A stretch of 64,000 nt of DNA from Mesostigma viride. Its lineage: Eukaryota; Streptophyta; Mesostigmatophyceae; Mesostigmatales; Mesostigmataceae. Below, in pieces: positions 20,960-31,016 of this stretch. The position numbers and the translations under genes are program-made. The notes beneath the pieces were generated by a model. It saw nothing but the letters and a program-made list of their open reading frames with translations. It did not search any database and was not told the DNA's origin. Position 1 is the stretch's first letter. Every line of letters begins with the position of its first letter. The stretch spans positions 62,001-126,000 of the forward strand of contig RPFO01000115.1 of the NCBI GenBank assembly GCA_009746045.1, given 5' to 3'.

Positions 20960-22559
20960 ATACCAATTCTGATTCTGTTGGCCCCCATGCAGGCAAGGTA
21001 GTGAGTCCCCGTGGGATCCAGCGGCTGCCCACAGCTACCACAAGGCCGCCCGGCCGGAACAAGAGGCTGCGGGGCAAATAGCTGGTGCCGGAGCGCCACC
21101 GAGTAGTGGCTGGGAGCCAAGGCGAATGGGGGGGCCATGGGAAGAGCACGAAGGTACGCCGAGCCCACACTCCGCAAGGAAAGCGAGAACAGCCACGCAC
21201 GTCCCTGGGCGTTGAGGTCCGCGAAAAGAGCAATCCAATCAGCCGTGTGCAGAATACCCGCGTAGGTTTTCTGGTGTTTATCGATGACGCGAGCAGGGAA
21301 TGCGGCGGGAGATTGAACGGAGGCGACCGAGGGAGTGCCGCGAGGGAGGTGGCGCTGTACCGCCTGAGCGGCACGGACGGGAGAACAGGCCTGCTGGATC
21401 TCAGCATAGGCCTCCTGGATGGCGGTGACGAAGGGCAAAGGGCTGCTGGGGTCCAGGAGGTCAGGCGCTGCCGTTGCCAAAAGGGGCAGGAGCCGGCAGC
21501 TTTCCGCCCACGACTGAGCGACGGAGCCCAAAAATGCTGCTGGGGCCAGCCGGGCGGCACGAGTCAGACCGCAGCCACCCATCCGTGCAGGCAGGGAGGC
21601 AATGCGAATAGCATGTGGCGGGAGGTCGGGGCCCGGGACCAGCTGCGCCAAGGCCGACTGGATGCGTTCGTCGTGGCCCTCGGCGGCCAGCCGGACCTGA
21701 GACGGAAGAGCGCCCCTGAGCCAGTGAACGACGCGAGGGTGAGCGCAAAACCACAGAAGCAGACCCTTGGTCTGCGAATCATGAAGGCGCGCAATCAAGG
21801 GCAGTACCTCAGTGCGTGCCTCGAGGGCGGCCCGCAGAGCATCGATGACAAACGCGGGGTCGCCAACCGGAACGCCGAGGACATCCAACCCATGGAGGCG
21901 CTCGTCCCGGCCCAAGAGCTGGGGCGGAAAGCCGGAGCAATCACCTTGGGGCGAGTACACCGCGCACTTGGCAAGGGTCAACTGGAGGTTGATGTCGGCC
22001 ACCGCGGTCTGCAGTGCCAGCAGAGCCGCGGTGGTGTCCGGCACAGGGCCCAGAAGGTAGATATCATCCAAGTAGGCCTGAATAGCGACCGCCGGGTGGG
22101 CAGCATGGACCGCTTGGAGGCAACCCTGGAGGGGGGCGGCAAAGTACAGGGGTCCCAGGGGGTCCCCTTGCTGGGTGCCCGACCGCGACAGCAGGCCGCC
22201 GCGAGTGCCGTCCTCCATGATGTGAACCAGTTGGCCGGGCTGGCCGTAGCACACGGCTGTCCAAGCGTACAAGTCCTCGAAGGACTCCATGACGGCCGCA
22301 AACATGCTGGCGCGGGACAGACTGTTGAACGCGTTGTGGCAGTCGACCTTGACGACAGCGTGGGTGGGGTGGGCCTCGAGGTAGGCCTGCACCGAATGGA
22401 TGAGGATATCCGCCCCGCCTGGAGTCGTCACCCCCAGCTGGGCCGCCACCGAGGTCTCACCCGCTGCGAGGGGCGGGCAGAAAAAGGCACGGAGCTCGGG
22501 CGCCTTTTGGCGGCAGATCACTTTGCCCACGAGCTTGCGGAGCACCTCACCGCAGGCGA
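20960..22559 (-). CDS. Retroelement 2 ORF2, reverse transcriptase (uninterrupted)
   Basis: Encodes the same GKVRPIACGE, VDCHNAFNSL, SGTQQGDPLGP and AYLDDIYL motifs as copy 1, and runs straight through the site where copy 1 carries composite element 3 (SQTKGLLLWFCAH). It is the best single reference for the reverse-transcriptase and linker region. The upstream boundary is the C8/G8 frame change at about 22579-22586, shared with copy 1. Confidence 0.85.
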
Positions 22560-22586
22560 TCGGGCGCACCTTGCCCTCGGGGGGGG

Positions 22587-23770
22587 CAAGACACCCTTGA
22601 GCAGAGCGAGGAGGCGAGCGCCCGCTAACCACTCGCGCGCAGCGGGAGGAACGCGACCAGCCGCCAGGTCAATGAGGGTGTCAAAGAGAATGTCCTCGCC
22701 CCCATGCCCCACCAGGACCTCCAAGTGCTCGTAGCGCCAGCCCGACGGCCCGGTAGAGGAAGCCCGCGGGACCGCACGCATCACCTCCAGGAAGCAGTCG
22801 CGGTCCAGCCGGAGGGGGGCCGGCAGGGGGTCCGGCACGGGCAGCTGGAATCCGGGCTCCGCAGGGTGAAGAGCCTCCAAGGCCGCCAGGGTAGCCGCAT
22901 TGGCGGGGGCGAGCTTGGCCATTTCCAAGCGGGTCATGGCCCGGCTGAGCTGCCCCTCGCGGACGAGGCGGATGACGTCGGCGGCCACCCGCTCGAAGTT
23001 GACCTCCCCCGACAGCCGGGCCGTGCGCGGGGGCGGCACGCCAAACAGCCCCTCCCAGTCCCCCTGCAGAAAGCGTCGGCAACGGGCAATAACCGCACCC
23101 TGGAGGCCGCGCACACCACGCCCGAGAGGGGTGAGGAGCAGGCGGGGGTCACCATGTGCAGTTTAAAGCCCAGCGGGTCGTCCGGAGCGGCGTGCATGCG
23201 CCGGAGAGAAACGATTGCACATTGCGCGAAAAGGCTACGCGCGCGGTGGGGGAGGTCGGTCAGGGTAGACGTCGGGTTGATGGCGCATGCATCCCAGGGA
23301 ACCGTGTCAAGCCAACGCCAACTGGCCGAGTAGTCGGGCGGCGGGGGCTGGGAGCCGGTGGGAGCCGAGGCGGGAGGGGGGAGGGGGCCGGGACTGCTGG
23401 CCGGTTGAGGGGCCGTTGAGCAACACAGGCGCGCGCGTGCTGAGCGCGCCCGTGAATGGAGTACACCCGCTGGCAGTGAGCTTCCGGGCACCGGTAACAG
23501 CTCATGGCCTGCAGATCCGCCCCGCCGAGATCGGGGTGCACAGCGCGAAGGTGCTGGCAGAGGAGGTTACGGTTGTGGAACACACCCGCACACGGGGACC
23601 CCGTGGGAAGCAGCACGGCACACCGGTGAAGGCCGTCGGCGGGCGCTGAGTGGCGGGGAGCGGCGCCAGCAAAGGCAGGACGTGGGGCCTGCGGCGTCTC
23701 CCCAGCCGGGCCGGCAGGCGCGCGCACCACGACCCGACCAGCGCCCGGCAGGCCCGCCGGGGCCACTCTT
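22587..23770 (-). CDS. Retroelement 2, truncated ORF1 3' end and ORF2 5' part
   Basis: From the 5' truncation point the reading starts within the ORF1 linker and includes the C2H2-like pair (CAGVFHNRNLLCQH), then the ORF1/ORF2 overlap. A one-base loss in a C run near 23147 (five Cs against six at 15726-15731 of copy 1) breaks the ORF2 frame after HMVTP. PHD and RING fingers are missing because of truncation, so this copy is not autonomous. Confidence 0.7.
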
Positions 23771-23783
23771 GCAAATATACATG

Positions 23784-23883
23784 CCCGCGCACCATGGATT
23801 GACCGAAGAATGGAAGTCAGCAGCTGGGAATTTCCCAACGCCAACGGCCGTTGGAAGTATGAAAGTCTACATATATATATTCA
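23784..23883. repeat. 100-bp direct repeat of host intron, right copy
   Basis: Partner of 12520-12619. It is followed by AACGATGCAAATATACATGC and the exon 2 donor. The same target string (ACATATATATATTCAACGATGCAAATATACAT) also survives between the two retroelements at 19473-19504. Confidence 0.85.
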
Positions 23884-23906
23884 ACGATGCAAATATACAT
23901 GCTTAC

Positions 23907-25056
23907 CGTCCCACGGGGCGCTGTGCCCTCCTTTATGAAGTCGAACCACGTGTACTTCTTTGTCCACCCCTTCATCTGGTCCGTCACGATGAACTCGGAA
24001 ATCCCACACTCGTTGCACGTCCCTTCCAAGCAGTTCATTGGGACGTTAACGAACGGGCCGCCCGTCCTCCCCCCTCCTTGCCCCCCTCCCCCCTCTCAGC
24101 CCTGTGGCAGGTGAAACGTCGAACGAAATCATGGGCATTGTCAGGCACGGAAGGGATACCCTCCCTCTCCTCGATCTCCAGCGTGCTCTTCAACTCCTTG
24201 ACGCCTTTGGCGAAGGCAGAGAGCAGAGACTCGAAGACGACGTGCTTTTCGCATGCGCACAAGTCCCGGTCCTTCCACACGCCCTTTACGCACTTGGGCA
24301 TGAACTCCACGAACTTCGTGTACCCCACCTTGTACCTTGTCCCGTCCGCAGTCGTCACGATACCTCCCTTGTACGGCGACGCGTCAGAACAGAACCGCTT
24401 GTAAATCGTTTCAAGCGAGTCCAAATAGTACCTTCCGCCCTGGGAGGAAATGAGGATCCTGGCGTTTCCCTTCCTTTCGAACTCATTGACCACGTCCTTA
24501 TGGTTGGGAGACGCCCTCGTGTTTAGGTCTGACAACCAGTAACTCCCGACGATGTCTTTGACCTCCTCCGGAAACTTGTCCGACCGTAAAGCACGAGGGG
24601 GCGCCTTCAGGGCGGGAAGGTCGCCCCCCATCCTCATTCCCCTTGCGGTCTGGATATCCTTGGGCGTGACGTGAAGCAGCCGCGCGAGAGTGCAATGCCC
24701 TTGATTGTTCATGCCGTCCTTTCCCAAGCACATTGACAGCACAGCGCACTTCGCGTTCCTGTGCTCATCCGACTTGCCCAATTCCTGGAAACCTTGCACG
24801 ATATTAGCGACAACCTCCTGAGCGAAGGACTCCGACGCCTTTCTTTTCAGCGCAGGGCGGTACTGTTTCCCCATAACCTTCACAACCGCACCTGGCAGCC
24901 GCTCAAGCGCCCTCAAGCCTACTGCAGTTTTCGTGTTTTCAGTCTTGTGATTGTTGTCCTTCAGCAAGTATTCCATTGCGCTGGCCATGTCGAGGGCAAG
25001 TTGGTTGCCCTTGATCTCGACGTACTTGAGACTTAGGTCTTTGTTGTGCGCTTCAC
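23907..25056 (-). CDS. Transposase-like gene, exon 2 (N-terminal region)
   Basis: The exon begins after acceptor GCGCGGATGCAG (ends 25057) in phase 1 and ends at donor GTAAGC (23901-23906) in phase 0. It encodes about 380 residues. The last part has two cysteine-containing blocks, KDRDLCACEKHVVF and MNCLEGTCNECGISEF. From memory these resemble the C-x-C-x(2)-H and C-x(4)-C-x(2)-C patterns ahead of the catalytic core in this family. Between them, a G-rich stretch (about 24063-24105) requires a one-base frame change to join the two frames; this may be real or an assembly error. The upstream exon holding the start codon was not identified. Confidence 0.6.
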
Positions 25057-25137
25057 CTGCATCCGCGCGCATACAGAATCCAGACGAAGTTTTGACTTTT
25101 TATCAAATTATTGCTTTCCAACAATTACCCAATTTGT

Positions 25138-25695
25138 AGGTCCCAACGGCCGTTGGACCCCTGAAAGTACGCCTGAAACACGCCAACACATGCATTTTCG
25201 ACACCCAACGGCCGTTGGACCCCCGAAAGTGGGCCTGAAACACGCCAACACATGCATTTTCGACACCCAACGGCCGTTGGACCCCAGAAAGCGGGCCGAA
25301 AACACGCCAACACATGCATTTTCGACACCCAACGGCCGTTGGACCCCTGAAAGTGGGCCTGAAACACGCCAACACATGCATTTTCGACACCCAACGGCCG
25401 TTGGACCCCTGAAAGCGGGCCGAAAACACGCCAACACATGCATTTTCTACACCCAACGGCCGTTGGACCCCTGAAAGTGGGCCTGAAACACGCCCTTTAC
25501 ATGCATTTTCGACACCCAACGGCCGTTGGACCCCTGAAAGCGGGCCGAAAACACGCCAACACATGCATTTTCGACGTCCAACGGCCGTTGGGCCCCTGAA
25601 AGCGGGCCGGAAACACGCTAACGCATGCATTTTAGACACCCAACGGCCGTTGGACCCCTGAAAGCGGGCCGAAAACTCGCCAACACCTGCATTTT
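25138..25695. repeat. Nine-copy ~60-66-bp tandem array containing CCAACGGCCGTTGG
   Basis: The unit is CCAACGGCCGTTGGACCCC, then TGAAAG(T/C)GGGCC, then GAAACACGCCAACACATGC, then ATTTTCGACAC. The array lies immediately upstream (in gene sense) of exon 2 of the transposase-like gene, so probably within its first intron. The palindrome is invariant in all nine units while the linker varies. Confidence 0.9.
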
Positions 25696-26170
25696 TTACA
25701 CGCCAGGATGTGAATTTCCGAATCCCAACGCACTTTTTATAACCTTAACGACCGTTGGAACCCAGAAATTCGACTGAAATGTTTCCATAACACACGTAAC
25801 AACAAATTTGGTGGTCAACAACCCCGTAAATCCGTAACCCTGCACGCACCTCTTGCCGCCATAGCTCTTGTTCGCAGCAGGTGGGCCCTGAAGACGCCTT
25901 TTGGTCTTGCACCTGTTGGTTACAATTGCATGGCATACCAGCAATATATTGCACATAGCATTGTATTTCACACAATTATTATATTCATGCCACAAATAAT
26001 AATAATAATTGTATTAAACAGAGGGGGGCAGGTTGCATATTCGTTTCATTGCAGTCTAATATCAACATATTAAAAATTTCCATGCCCATAAACATTTTTG
26101 ATATAGCTATTAGGTTGCTAATTATATTAAATCTTACCAGCCGTGTAGTGGTTTGCGGATTGCTTTATAG
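25696..26170. other. Stretch without a confident gene
   Basis: AT-rich sequence with a degenerate palindrome relic near 25747 (GACCGTTGGAACC). A minus-strand frame with CKTKRRLQGPPAANKSYGGK (about 25840-25920) could be an upstream exon of the transposase-like gene, but I cannot match its splice phase to exon 2. Confidence 0.3.
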
Positions 26171-26189
26171 GCTTGCCACACCAACCCAA

Positions 26190-26330
26190 AAAAAAATGTT
26201 ACGACGGGAGTTGAACCCGGGCCTACTAGACGTGTTCACGAGGTACTACGAGGATCAGCCAAGAATCTGTCCCGTACCGGTGTGGTTCACCAGTTCCGCA
26301 CACTAGCATGGTCTCCGCGTCGCGCTCGTT
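26190..26330 (-). other. tRNA-like sequence followed by a T run
   Basis: On the minus strand GTGTGCGGAACTGGTGAACC is followed about 70 bases later by CGGGTTCAACTCCCG, a T-arm with a good B box, and then CGTAAC and a run of nine Ts, a potential Pol III terminator. I could not fold a complete cloverleaf: the 7-bp acceptor partner is missing. It is more likely a tRNA-derived SINE or fragment than a functional tRNA gene. The string GTGTGCGGAA also occurs in the tRNA-like foldback at 39798-39992. Confidence 0.35.
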
Positions 26331-26449
26331 CATTAAATTTCGGAGAAATTTTGCCTGCTTATATACGTTTTTGAAGCCCCTCGGCGTCGCGCCGTGAAAA
26401 GCTTCCTCCGCCAGGCGTCCAATCAGGTAGCAGGAATGTGAAAAAATGG

Positions 26450-26690
26450 GCTCGAGCTGTGTGCAGCGCCGCGTCCATGTGGCGCCACACGGCGTCAGGA
26501 GTCGGCGTGGCGCCATATATGGCGCTGCGAATTCCCTACCGTGTGGTCTGCAGCGCCACGTCACAGTTGCGACTGCAAGTATTTTTCAGCGCGGCGCCGT
26601 CCCGGCGCCGCGCCATATCGTTTGGCGCGTAAATTTTTTTACCGCGCGCGGCGTCTTTTAGGCGCCGCGCCATTCCATTTGCGCGTCGGC
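26450..26690. repeat. Cluster of GGCGCC palindromes
   Basis: Within about 240 bp there are at least five GGCGCC sites (for example GTGGCGCCAC, GTGGCGCCATATATGGCGC, GCGGCGCCG, AGGCGCCGCG) on a locally AT-mixed background. No open frame or known regulatory unit is recognised. No gene is seen from 26330 to 27140. Confidence 0.5.
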
Positions 26691-27141
26691 ATACCAGCAC
26701 CAGGGAATTTGAATTGCAGGTGCTGCGTTGGCGCTTTCCAGCCCTCCTGGAAGACCGACACCGTGGATGCACCTTGCACCCGAGCATCAACGGCGGGTAT
26801 TCGCGACATCGGCCGAAAGTGACAACGATATTAGCAACCCGACAGCCATATTCGACTGAGCAAAGCGATTGTCGACACAGAGTGAAGAAAGAGGTGAGCA
26901 ATGGCTGATGTACATGGATGCTTTTGACAGATAGTGGTTTTATGCATGCCAGCACCCCCATTCTTGGTTAATAACAGTGTCCACAAGCAGCTCGTTGACG
27001 GGCTAGAAGAATCAGAAATTGTAGCTGTGATTCTGAACGTCGCGTTTGCTTTAATTGTGTAGCCCGTCAACTGATTCGCTTGCTTATGGTGTATGCCCTG
27101 CATTGTGCCTTTAATTGTGTGCAGCATCCTTGCGTGCGCCC

Positions 27142-27981
27142 CTGTAAAAACCAAGGAAAAAGAAAAAAAGGTACGAATGGCAGCCCCACTCGTGCATTTG
27201 TTGGAATCAATGCATTATTGAAGCAGGCTGTCGTGCATGTTTTCTTTTCTGGGTTCCCTTATAGCTGCGTTGCTGGGTTGCTGGGTTTTCTTGCCATGGC
27301 AGCGCCGTATGATCGTTTTTTCCGGCCTGCAATGTAGTCGACATCTTTCCCCCGGCTGCCATTCTTGGTTAATAATGTTGATATTTATGCATGCCAGCAC
27401 CCCCATTCTTGGTTAATAACGTCAACGTCCTTGCTGCTTCCTTTGGTGCTTGATCTGCCTTGGTGTCGTGCCTCCATTTGGTGGCCGGTGGTCACGGGAT
27501 GCACAAACGGGAACGCTATCAGTTTTCGTCCACCCGCCGCCGCTGCCCCCAGGCCGGCCCCCTGTAAAAACCAAGGAAAAAGAAAAAAAGGTACGAATGG
27601 CAGCCCCGCTTATTCATTTGTTGGAATCAATGCATTATTGAAGCAGGCTGTCGTGCATGTTTTCTTTTCTGGGTTCCCTTATAGCTGCGTTGCTGGGTTG
27701 CTGGGTTTTCTTGCCATGGCAGCGCCGTATGATCGTTTTTTCCGGCCTGCAATGTAGTCGACATCTTTCCCCCGGCTGCCATTCTTGGTTAATAATGTTG
27801 ATATTTATGCATGCCAGCACCCCCATTCTTGGTTAATAACGTCAACGTCCTTGCTGCTTCCTTTGGTGCTTGATCTGCCTTGGTGTCGTGCCTCCATTTG
27901 GTGGCCGGTGGTCACGGGATGCACAAACGGGAACGCTATCAGTTTTCGTCCACCCGCCGCCGCTGCCCCCAGGCCGGCCCC
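27142..27981. repeat. 420-bp tandem duplication (two units)
   Basis: The two units (27142-27561 and 27562-27981) both run from CCTGTAAAAACCAAGG through TATTTATGCATGCCAGCACC and CTTGCTGCTTCCTTTGG, with only a few differences. Each contains a single copy of the ATGCATGCCAGCACCCCC module that later forms the 28-bp minisatellite, so this may represent the founder arrangement. Confidence 0.8.
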
Positions 27982-28060
27982 CTGTAAAAACCAAGGAAAA
28001 AGAAAAAAAGGTACGAATGGCAGCCCCACTTATTCATTTATTGGAATCAATGCATTATTG

Positions 28061-28910
28061 GCATGGATGGGTGTAGTGGGGTGCTTGCATGCCTGGATGG
28101 GTGTCATGGGGTGCTGGCATGCATGGATGGGTGTCATGGGGTGCTGGCATGCGTGGATGGGTGTCATGGGGTGCTGGCATGCATGGATGGGTGTAGTGGG
28201 GTGCTGGCATGCGTGGATGGGTGTCATGGGGTGCTGGCATGCATGGATGGGTGTCATGGGGTGCTGGCATGCATGGATGGGTGTCATGGGGTGCTGGCAT
28301 GCATGGATGGGTGTCATGGGGTGCTGGCATGCATGGATGGGTGTCATGGGGTGCTGGCATGCATGGATGGGTGTGATGGGGTGCTGGCATGCATGGATGG
28401 GTGTAGTGGGGCGCTGGCATGCATGGATGGGTGTCATGGGGTGCTGGCATGCATGGATGGGTGTCATGGGGTGCTGGCATGCATGGATGGGTGTAGTGGG
28501 GTGCTGGCATGCATGGATGGGTGTAATGGGGCGCTGGCATGCATGGATGGGTGTCATGGGGTGCTGGCATGCGTGGATGGGTGTAGTGGGGTGCTGGCAT
28601 GCATGGATGGGTGAAGTGGGGTGCTGGCATGCGTGGATGGGTGTCATGGGGTGCTGGCATGCATGGATGGGTGAAGTGGGGTGCTGGCATGCATGGATGG
28701 GTGTAGTGGGGTGCTGGCATGCGTGGATGGGTGTCATGGGGTGCTGGCATGCATGGATGGGTGTAATGGGGCGCTGGCATGCATGGATGGGTGTCATGGG
28801 GTGCTGGCCTGCGTGGATGGGTGTCATGGGGTGCTGGCATGCATGGATGGGTGTAGTGGGGTGCTGGCATGCGTGGATGGGTGTCATGGGGTGCTGGCAT
28901 GCATGGATGG
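28061..28910. repeat. 30-bp minisatellite, array 1 (~28 units)
   Basis: The unit is GGATGGGTGTCATGGGGTGC then TGGCATGCAT. Variants are TAGTGG, GAAGTGG, TAATGGGGCGC and GCGTGG. Open frames on both strands are artefacts of the 30-bp (10-codon) period. Confidence 0.95.
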
Positions 28911-29139
28911 TTAATAACGTCAACGTCCTTGCTGCTTCCTTTGGTGCTTGATCTGCCTTGGTGTCGTGCCTCCGTTTGGTGGCCGGTGGTCACGGGATGC
29001 ACAAACGGGAACGCTATCAGTTTTCGTCCACCCGCCGCCGCTGCCCCCCAGGCCGGCCCCCTGTAAAAACCAAGGAAAAAGAAAAAAAGGTACGAATGGC
29101 AGCCCCACTTATTCATTTGTTGGAATCAATGCATTATTG
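28911..29139. repeat. Higher-order repeat block between minisatellite arrays (copy A)
   Basis: About 229 bp beginning TTAATAACGTCAACGTCC and ending AATCAATGCATTATTG. Near-identical blocks lie at 29540-29768, 30829-31016 and 31135-31335, and earlier ones sit within 27410-28060. Array plus block forms a higher-order unit that has been copied several times with different numbers of minisatellite units. Confidence 0.85.
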
Positions 29140-29539
29140 GCATGGATGGGTGTAGTGGGGTGCTTGCATGCCTGGATGGGTGTCATGGGGTGCTGGCATG
29201 CATGGATGGGTGTCATGGGGTGCTGGCATGCATGGATGGGTGTCATGGGGTGCTGGCATGCATGGATGGGTGTAGTGGGGTGCTGGCATGCATGGATGGG
29301 TGTCATGGGGTGCTGGCATGCATGGATGGGTGTCATGGGGTGCTGGCATGCGTGGATGGGTGTAGTGGGGTGCTGGCATGCATGGATGGGTGAAGTGGGG
29401 TGCTGGCATGCGTGGATGGGTGTAGTGGGGTGCTGGCATGCATGGATGGGTGAAGTGGGGTGCTGGCATGCGTGGATGGGTGTAGTGGGGTGCTGGCATG
29501 CGTGGATGGGTGTCATGGGGTGCTGGCATGCATGGATGG
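29140..29539. repeat. 30-bp minisatellite, array 2 (~13 units)
   Basis: Same unit as array 1. The first two units are the same start variants as in array 1 (CTTGCATGCCTGG), so the array was copied as a block and then shortened. Confidence 0.95.
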
Positions 29540-29768
29540 TTAATAACGTCAACGTCCTTGCTGCTTCCTTTGGTGCTTGATCTGCCTTGGTGTCGTGCCT
29601 CCGTTTGGTGGCCGGTGGTCACGGGATGCACAAACGGGAACGCTATCAGTTTTCGTCCACCCGCCGCCGCTGCCCCCCAGGCCGGCCCCCTGTAAAAACC
29701 AAGGAAAAAGAAAAAAAGGTACGAATGGCAGCCCCACTTATTCATTTGTTGGAATCAATGCATTATTG
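29540..29768. repeat. Higher-order repeat block (copy B)
   Basis: Same 229-bp block as at 28911-29139, ending in the AATCAATGCATTATTG that precedes the next array. Confidence 0.85.
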
Positions 29769-30828
29769 GCATGGATGGGTGTAGTGGGGTGCTTGCATGC
29801 CTGGATGGGTGTCATGGGGTGCTGGCATGCATGGATGGGTGTAGTGGGGTGCTGGCATGCATGGATGGGTGTAATGGGGCGCTGGCATGCGTGGATGGGT
29901 GTCATGGGGTGCTGGCATGCATGGATGGGTGTAGTGGGGTGCTGGCATGCATGGATGGGTGTCATGGGGTGCTGGCATGCGTGGATGGGTGTCATGGGGT
30001 GCTGGCATGCATGGATGGGTGTCATGGGGTGCTGGCATGCGTGGATGGGTGTCATGGGGTGCTGGCATGCATGGATGGGTGTAGTGGGCTGCTGGCATGC
30101 ATGGATGGGTGAAGTGGGGTGCTGGCATGCGTGGATGGGTGTCATGGGGTGCTGGCATGCATGGATGGGTGTCATGGGGTGCTGGCATGCGTGGATGGGT
30201 GTCATGGGGTGCTGGCATGCATGGATGGGTGTCATGGGGTGCTGGCATGCATGGGTGGGTGTAGTGGGGTGCTGGCAAGCGTGGATGGGTGTAGTGGGGT
30301 GCTGGCAAGCATGGATGGGTGTCATGGGGTGCTGGCATGCATGGATGGGTGTCATGGGGTGCTGGCATGCATGGATGGGTGTCATGGGGTGCTGGCATGC
30401 ATGGATGGGTGTCATGGGGTGCTGGCATGCATGGATGGGTGTAGTGGGGTGCTGGCATGCATGGATGGGTGTAATGGGGCGCTGGCATGCATGGATGGGT
30501 GTCATGGGGCGCTGGCATGCATGGATGGGTGTAGTGGGGTGCTGGCATGCGTGGATGGGTGTCATGGGGTGCTGGCATGCATGGATGGGTGTGATGGGGT
30601 GCTGGCATGCATGGGTGGGTGTAGTGGGGTGCTGGCAAGCGTGGATGGGTGTCATGGGGTGCTGGCATGCATGGATGGGTGTGATGGGGTGCTGGCATGC
30701 ATGGATGGGTGTGATGGGGTGCTGGCATGCATGGATGGGTGAAGTGGGGTGCTGGCATGCGTGGATGGGTGTAGTGGGGTGCTGGCATGCGTGGATGGGT
30801 GTCATGGGGTGCTGGCATGCATGGATGG
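29769..30828. repeat. 30-bp minisatellite, array 3 (~35 units)
   Basis: Same unit. It includes internal block duplications marked by GGGTGGGTGTAGTGG and GGCAAGCGTGG variants (about 30250 and 30610). Confidence 0.95.
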
Positions 30829-31016
30829 TTAATAACGTCAACGTCCTTGCTGCTTCCTTTGGTGCTTGATCTGCCTTGGTGTCGTGCCTCCGTTTGGTGG
30901 CCGGTGGTCACGGGATGCACAAACGGGAACGCTATCAGTTTTCGTCCCCCGCCGCCGCTGCCCCAGGCCGGCCCCCTGTTTCCAAGAAAAAAAGAAAAAA
31001 AGGTACGAATGGCAGC

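Larger units (their letters stand above)
19505..23770 (-). mobile_element. LINE-like retroelement, copy 2 (minus strand, 5'-truncated)
   Basis: Nearly identical to copy 1 in inverted orientation. Its 3' end is at 19505 and its 5' truncation at 23770, equivalent to about position 15109 of copy 1 (the shared sequence begins GTGGCCCCGGCGGG). The target duplication is GCAAATATACAT (19493-19504 and 23771-23782). Relative to copy 1 it has one-base losses in C/G runs near 23147 and 20987, an extra G in the run near 20811, and a 785-bp TIR element in its 3' UTR. 5' truncation is the usual outcome of incomplete target-primed reverse transcription. Confidence 0.85.
12505..23906 (-). other. Giant intron of the transposase-like gene
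   Basis: About 11.4 kb separates exon 2 (donor GTAAGC, 23901-23906) from exon 3 (acceptor CAG, 12505-12507). The host intron sequence is short: about 100 bp at 12520-12619 is repeated at 23784-23883. The rest is two retroelements inserted tail to tail, plus a palindromic composite and a TIR element nested within them. Exons 2 and 3 are phase-compatible, so the gene could still be spliced if the intron is tolerated. Confidence 0.65.

Noticed and set aside
12520-23883. The 100-bp direct repeat as a 100-bp target-site duplication of one retroelement
   Set aside because: Each retroelement already has its own shorter duplication (15 bp and 12 bp) inside this region; an older tandem duplication of intron sequence explains the 100-bp repeat better.
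26190-26330. A functional tRNA gene
   Set aside because: T-arm and T-run are present, but no complementary acceptor 5' strand or convincing anticodon arm could be found by eye.
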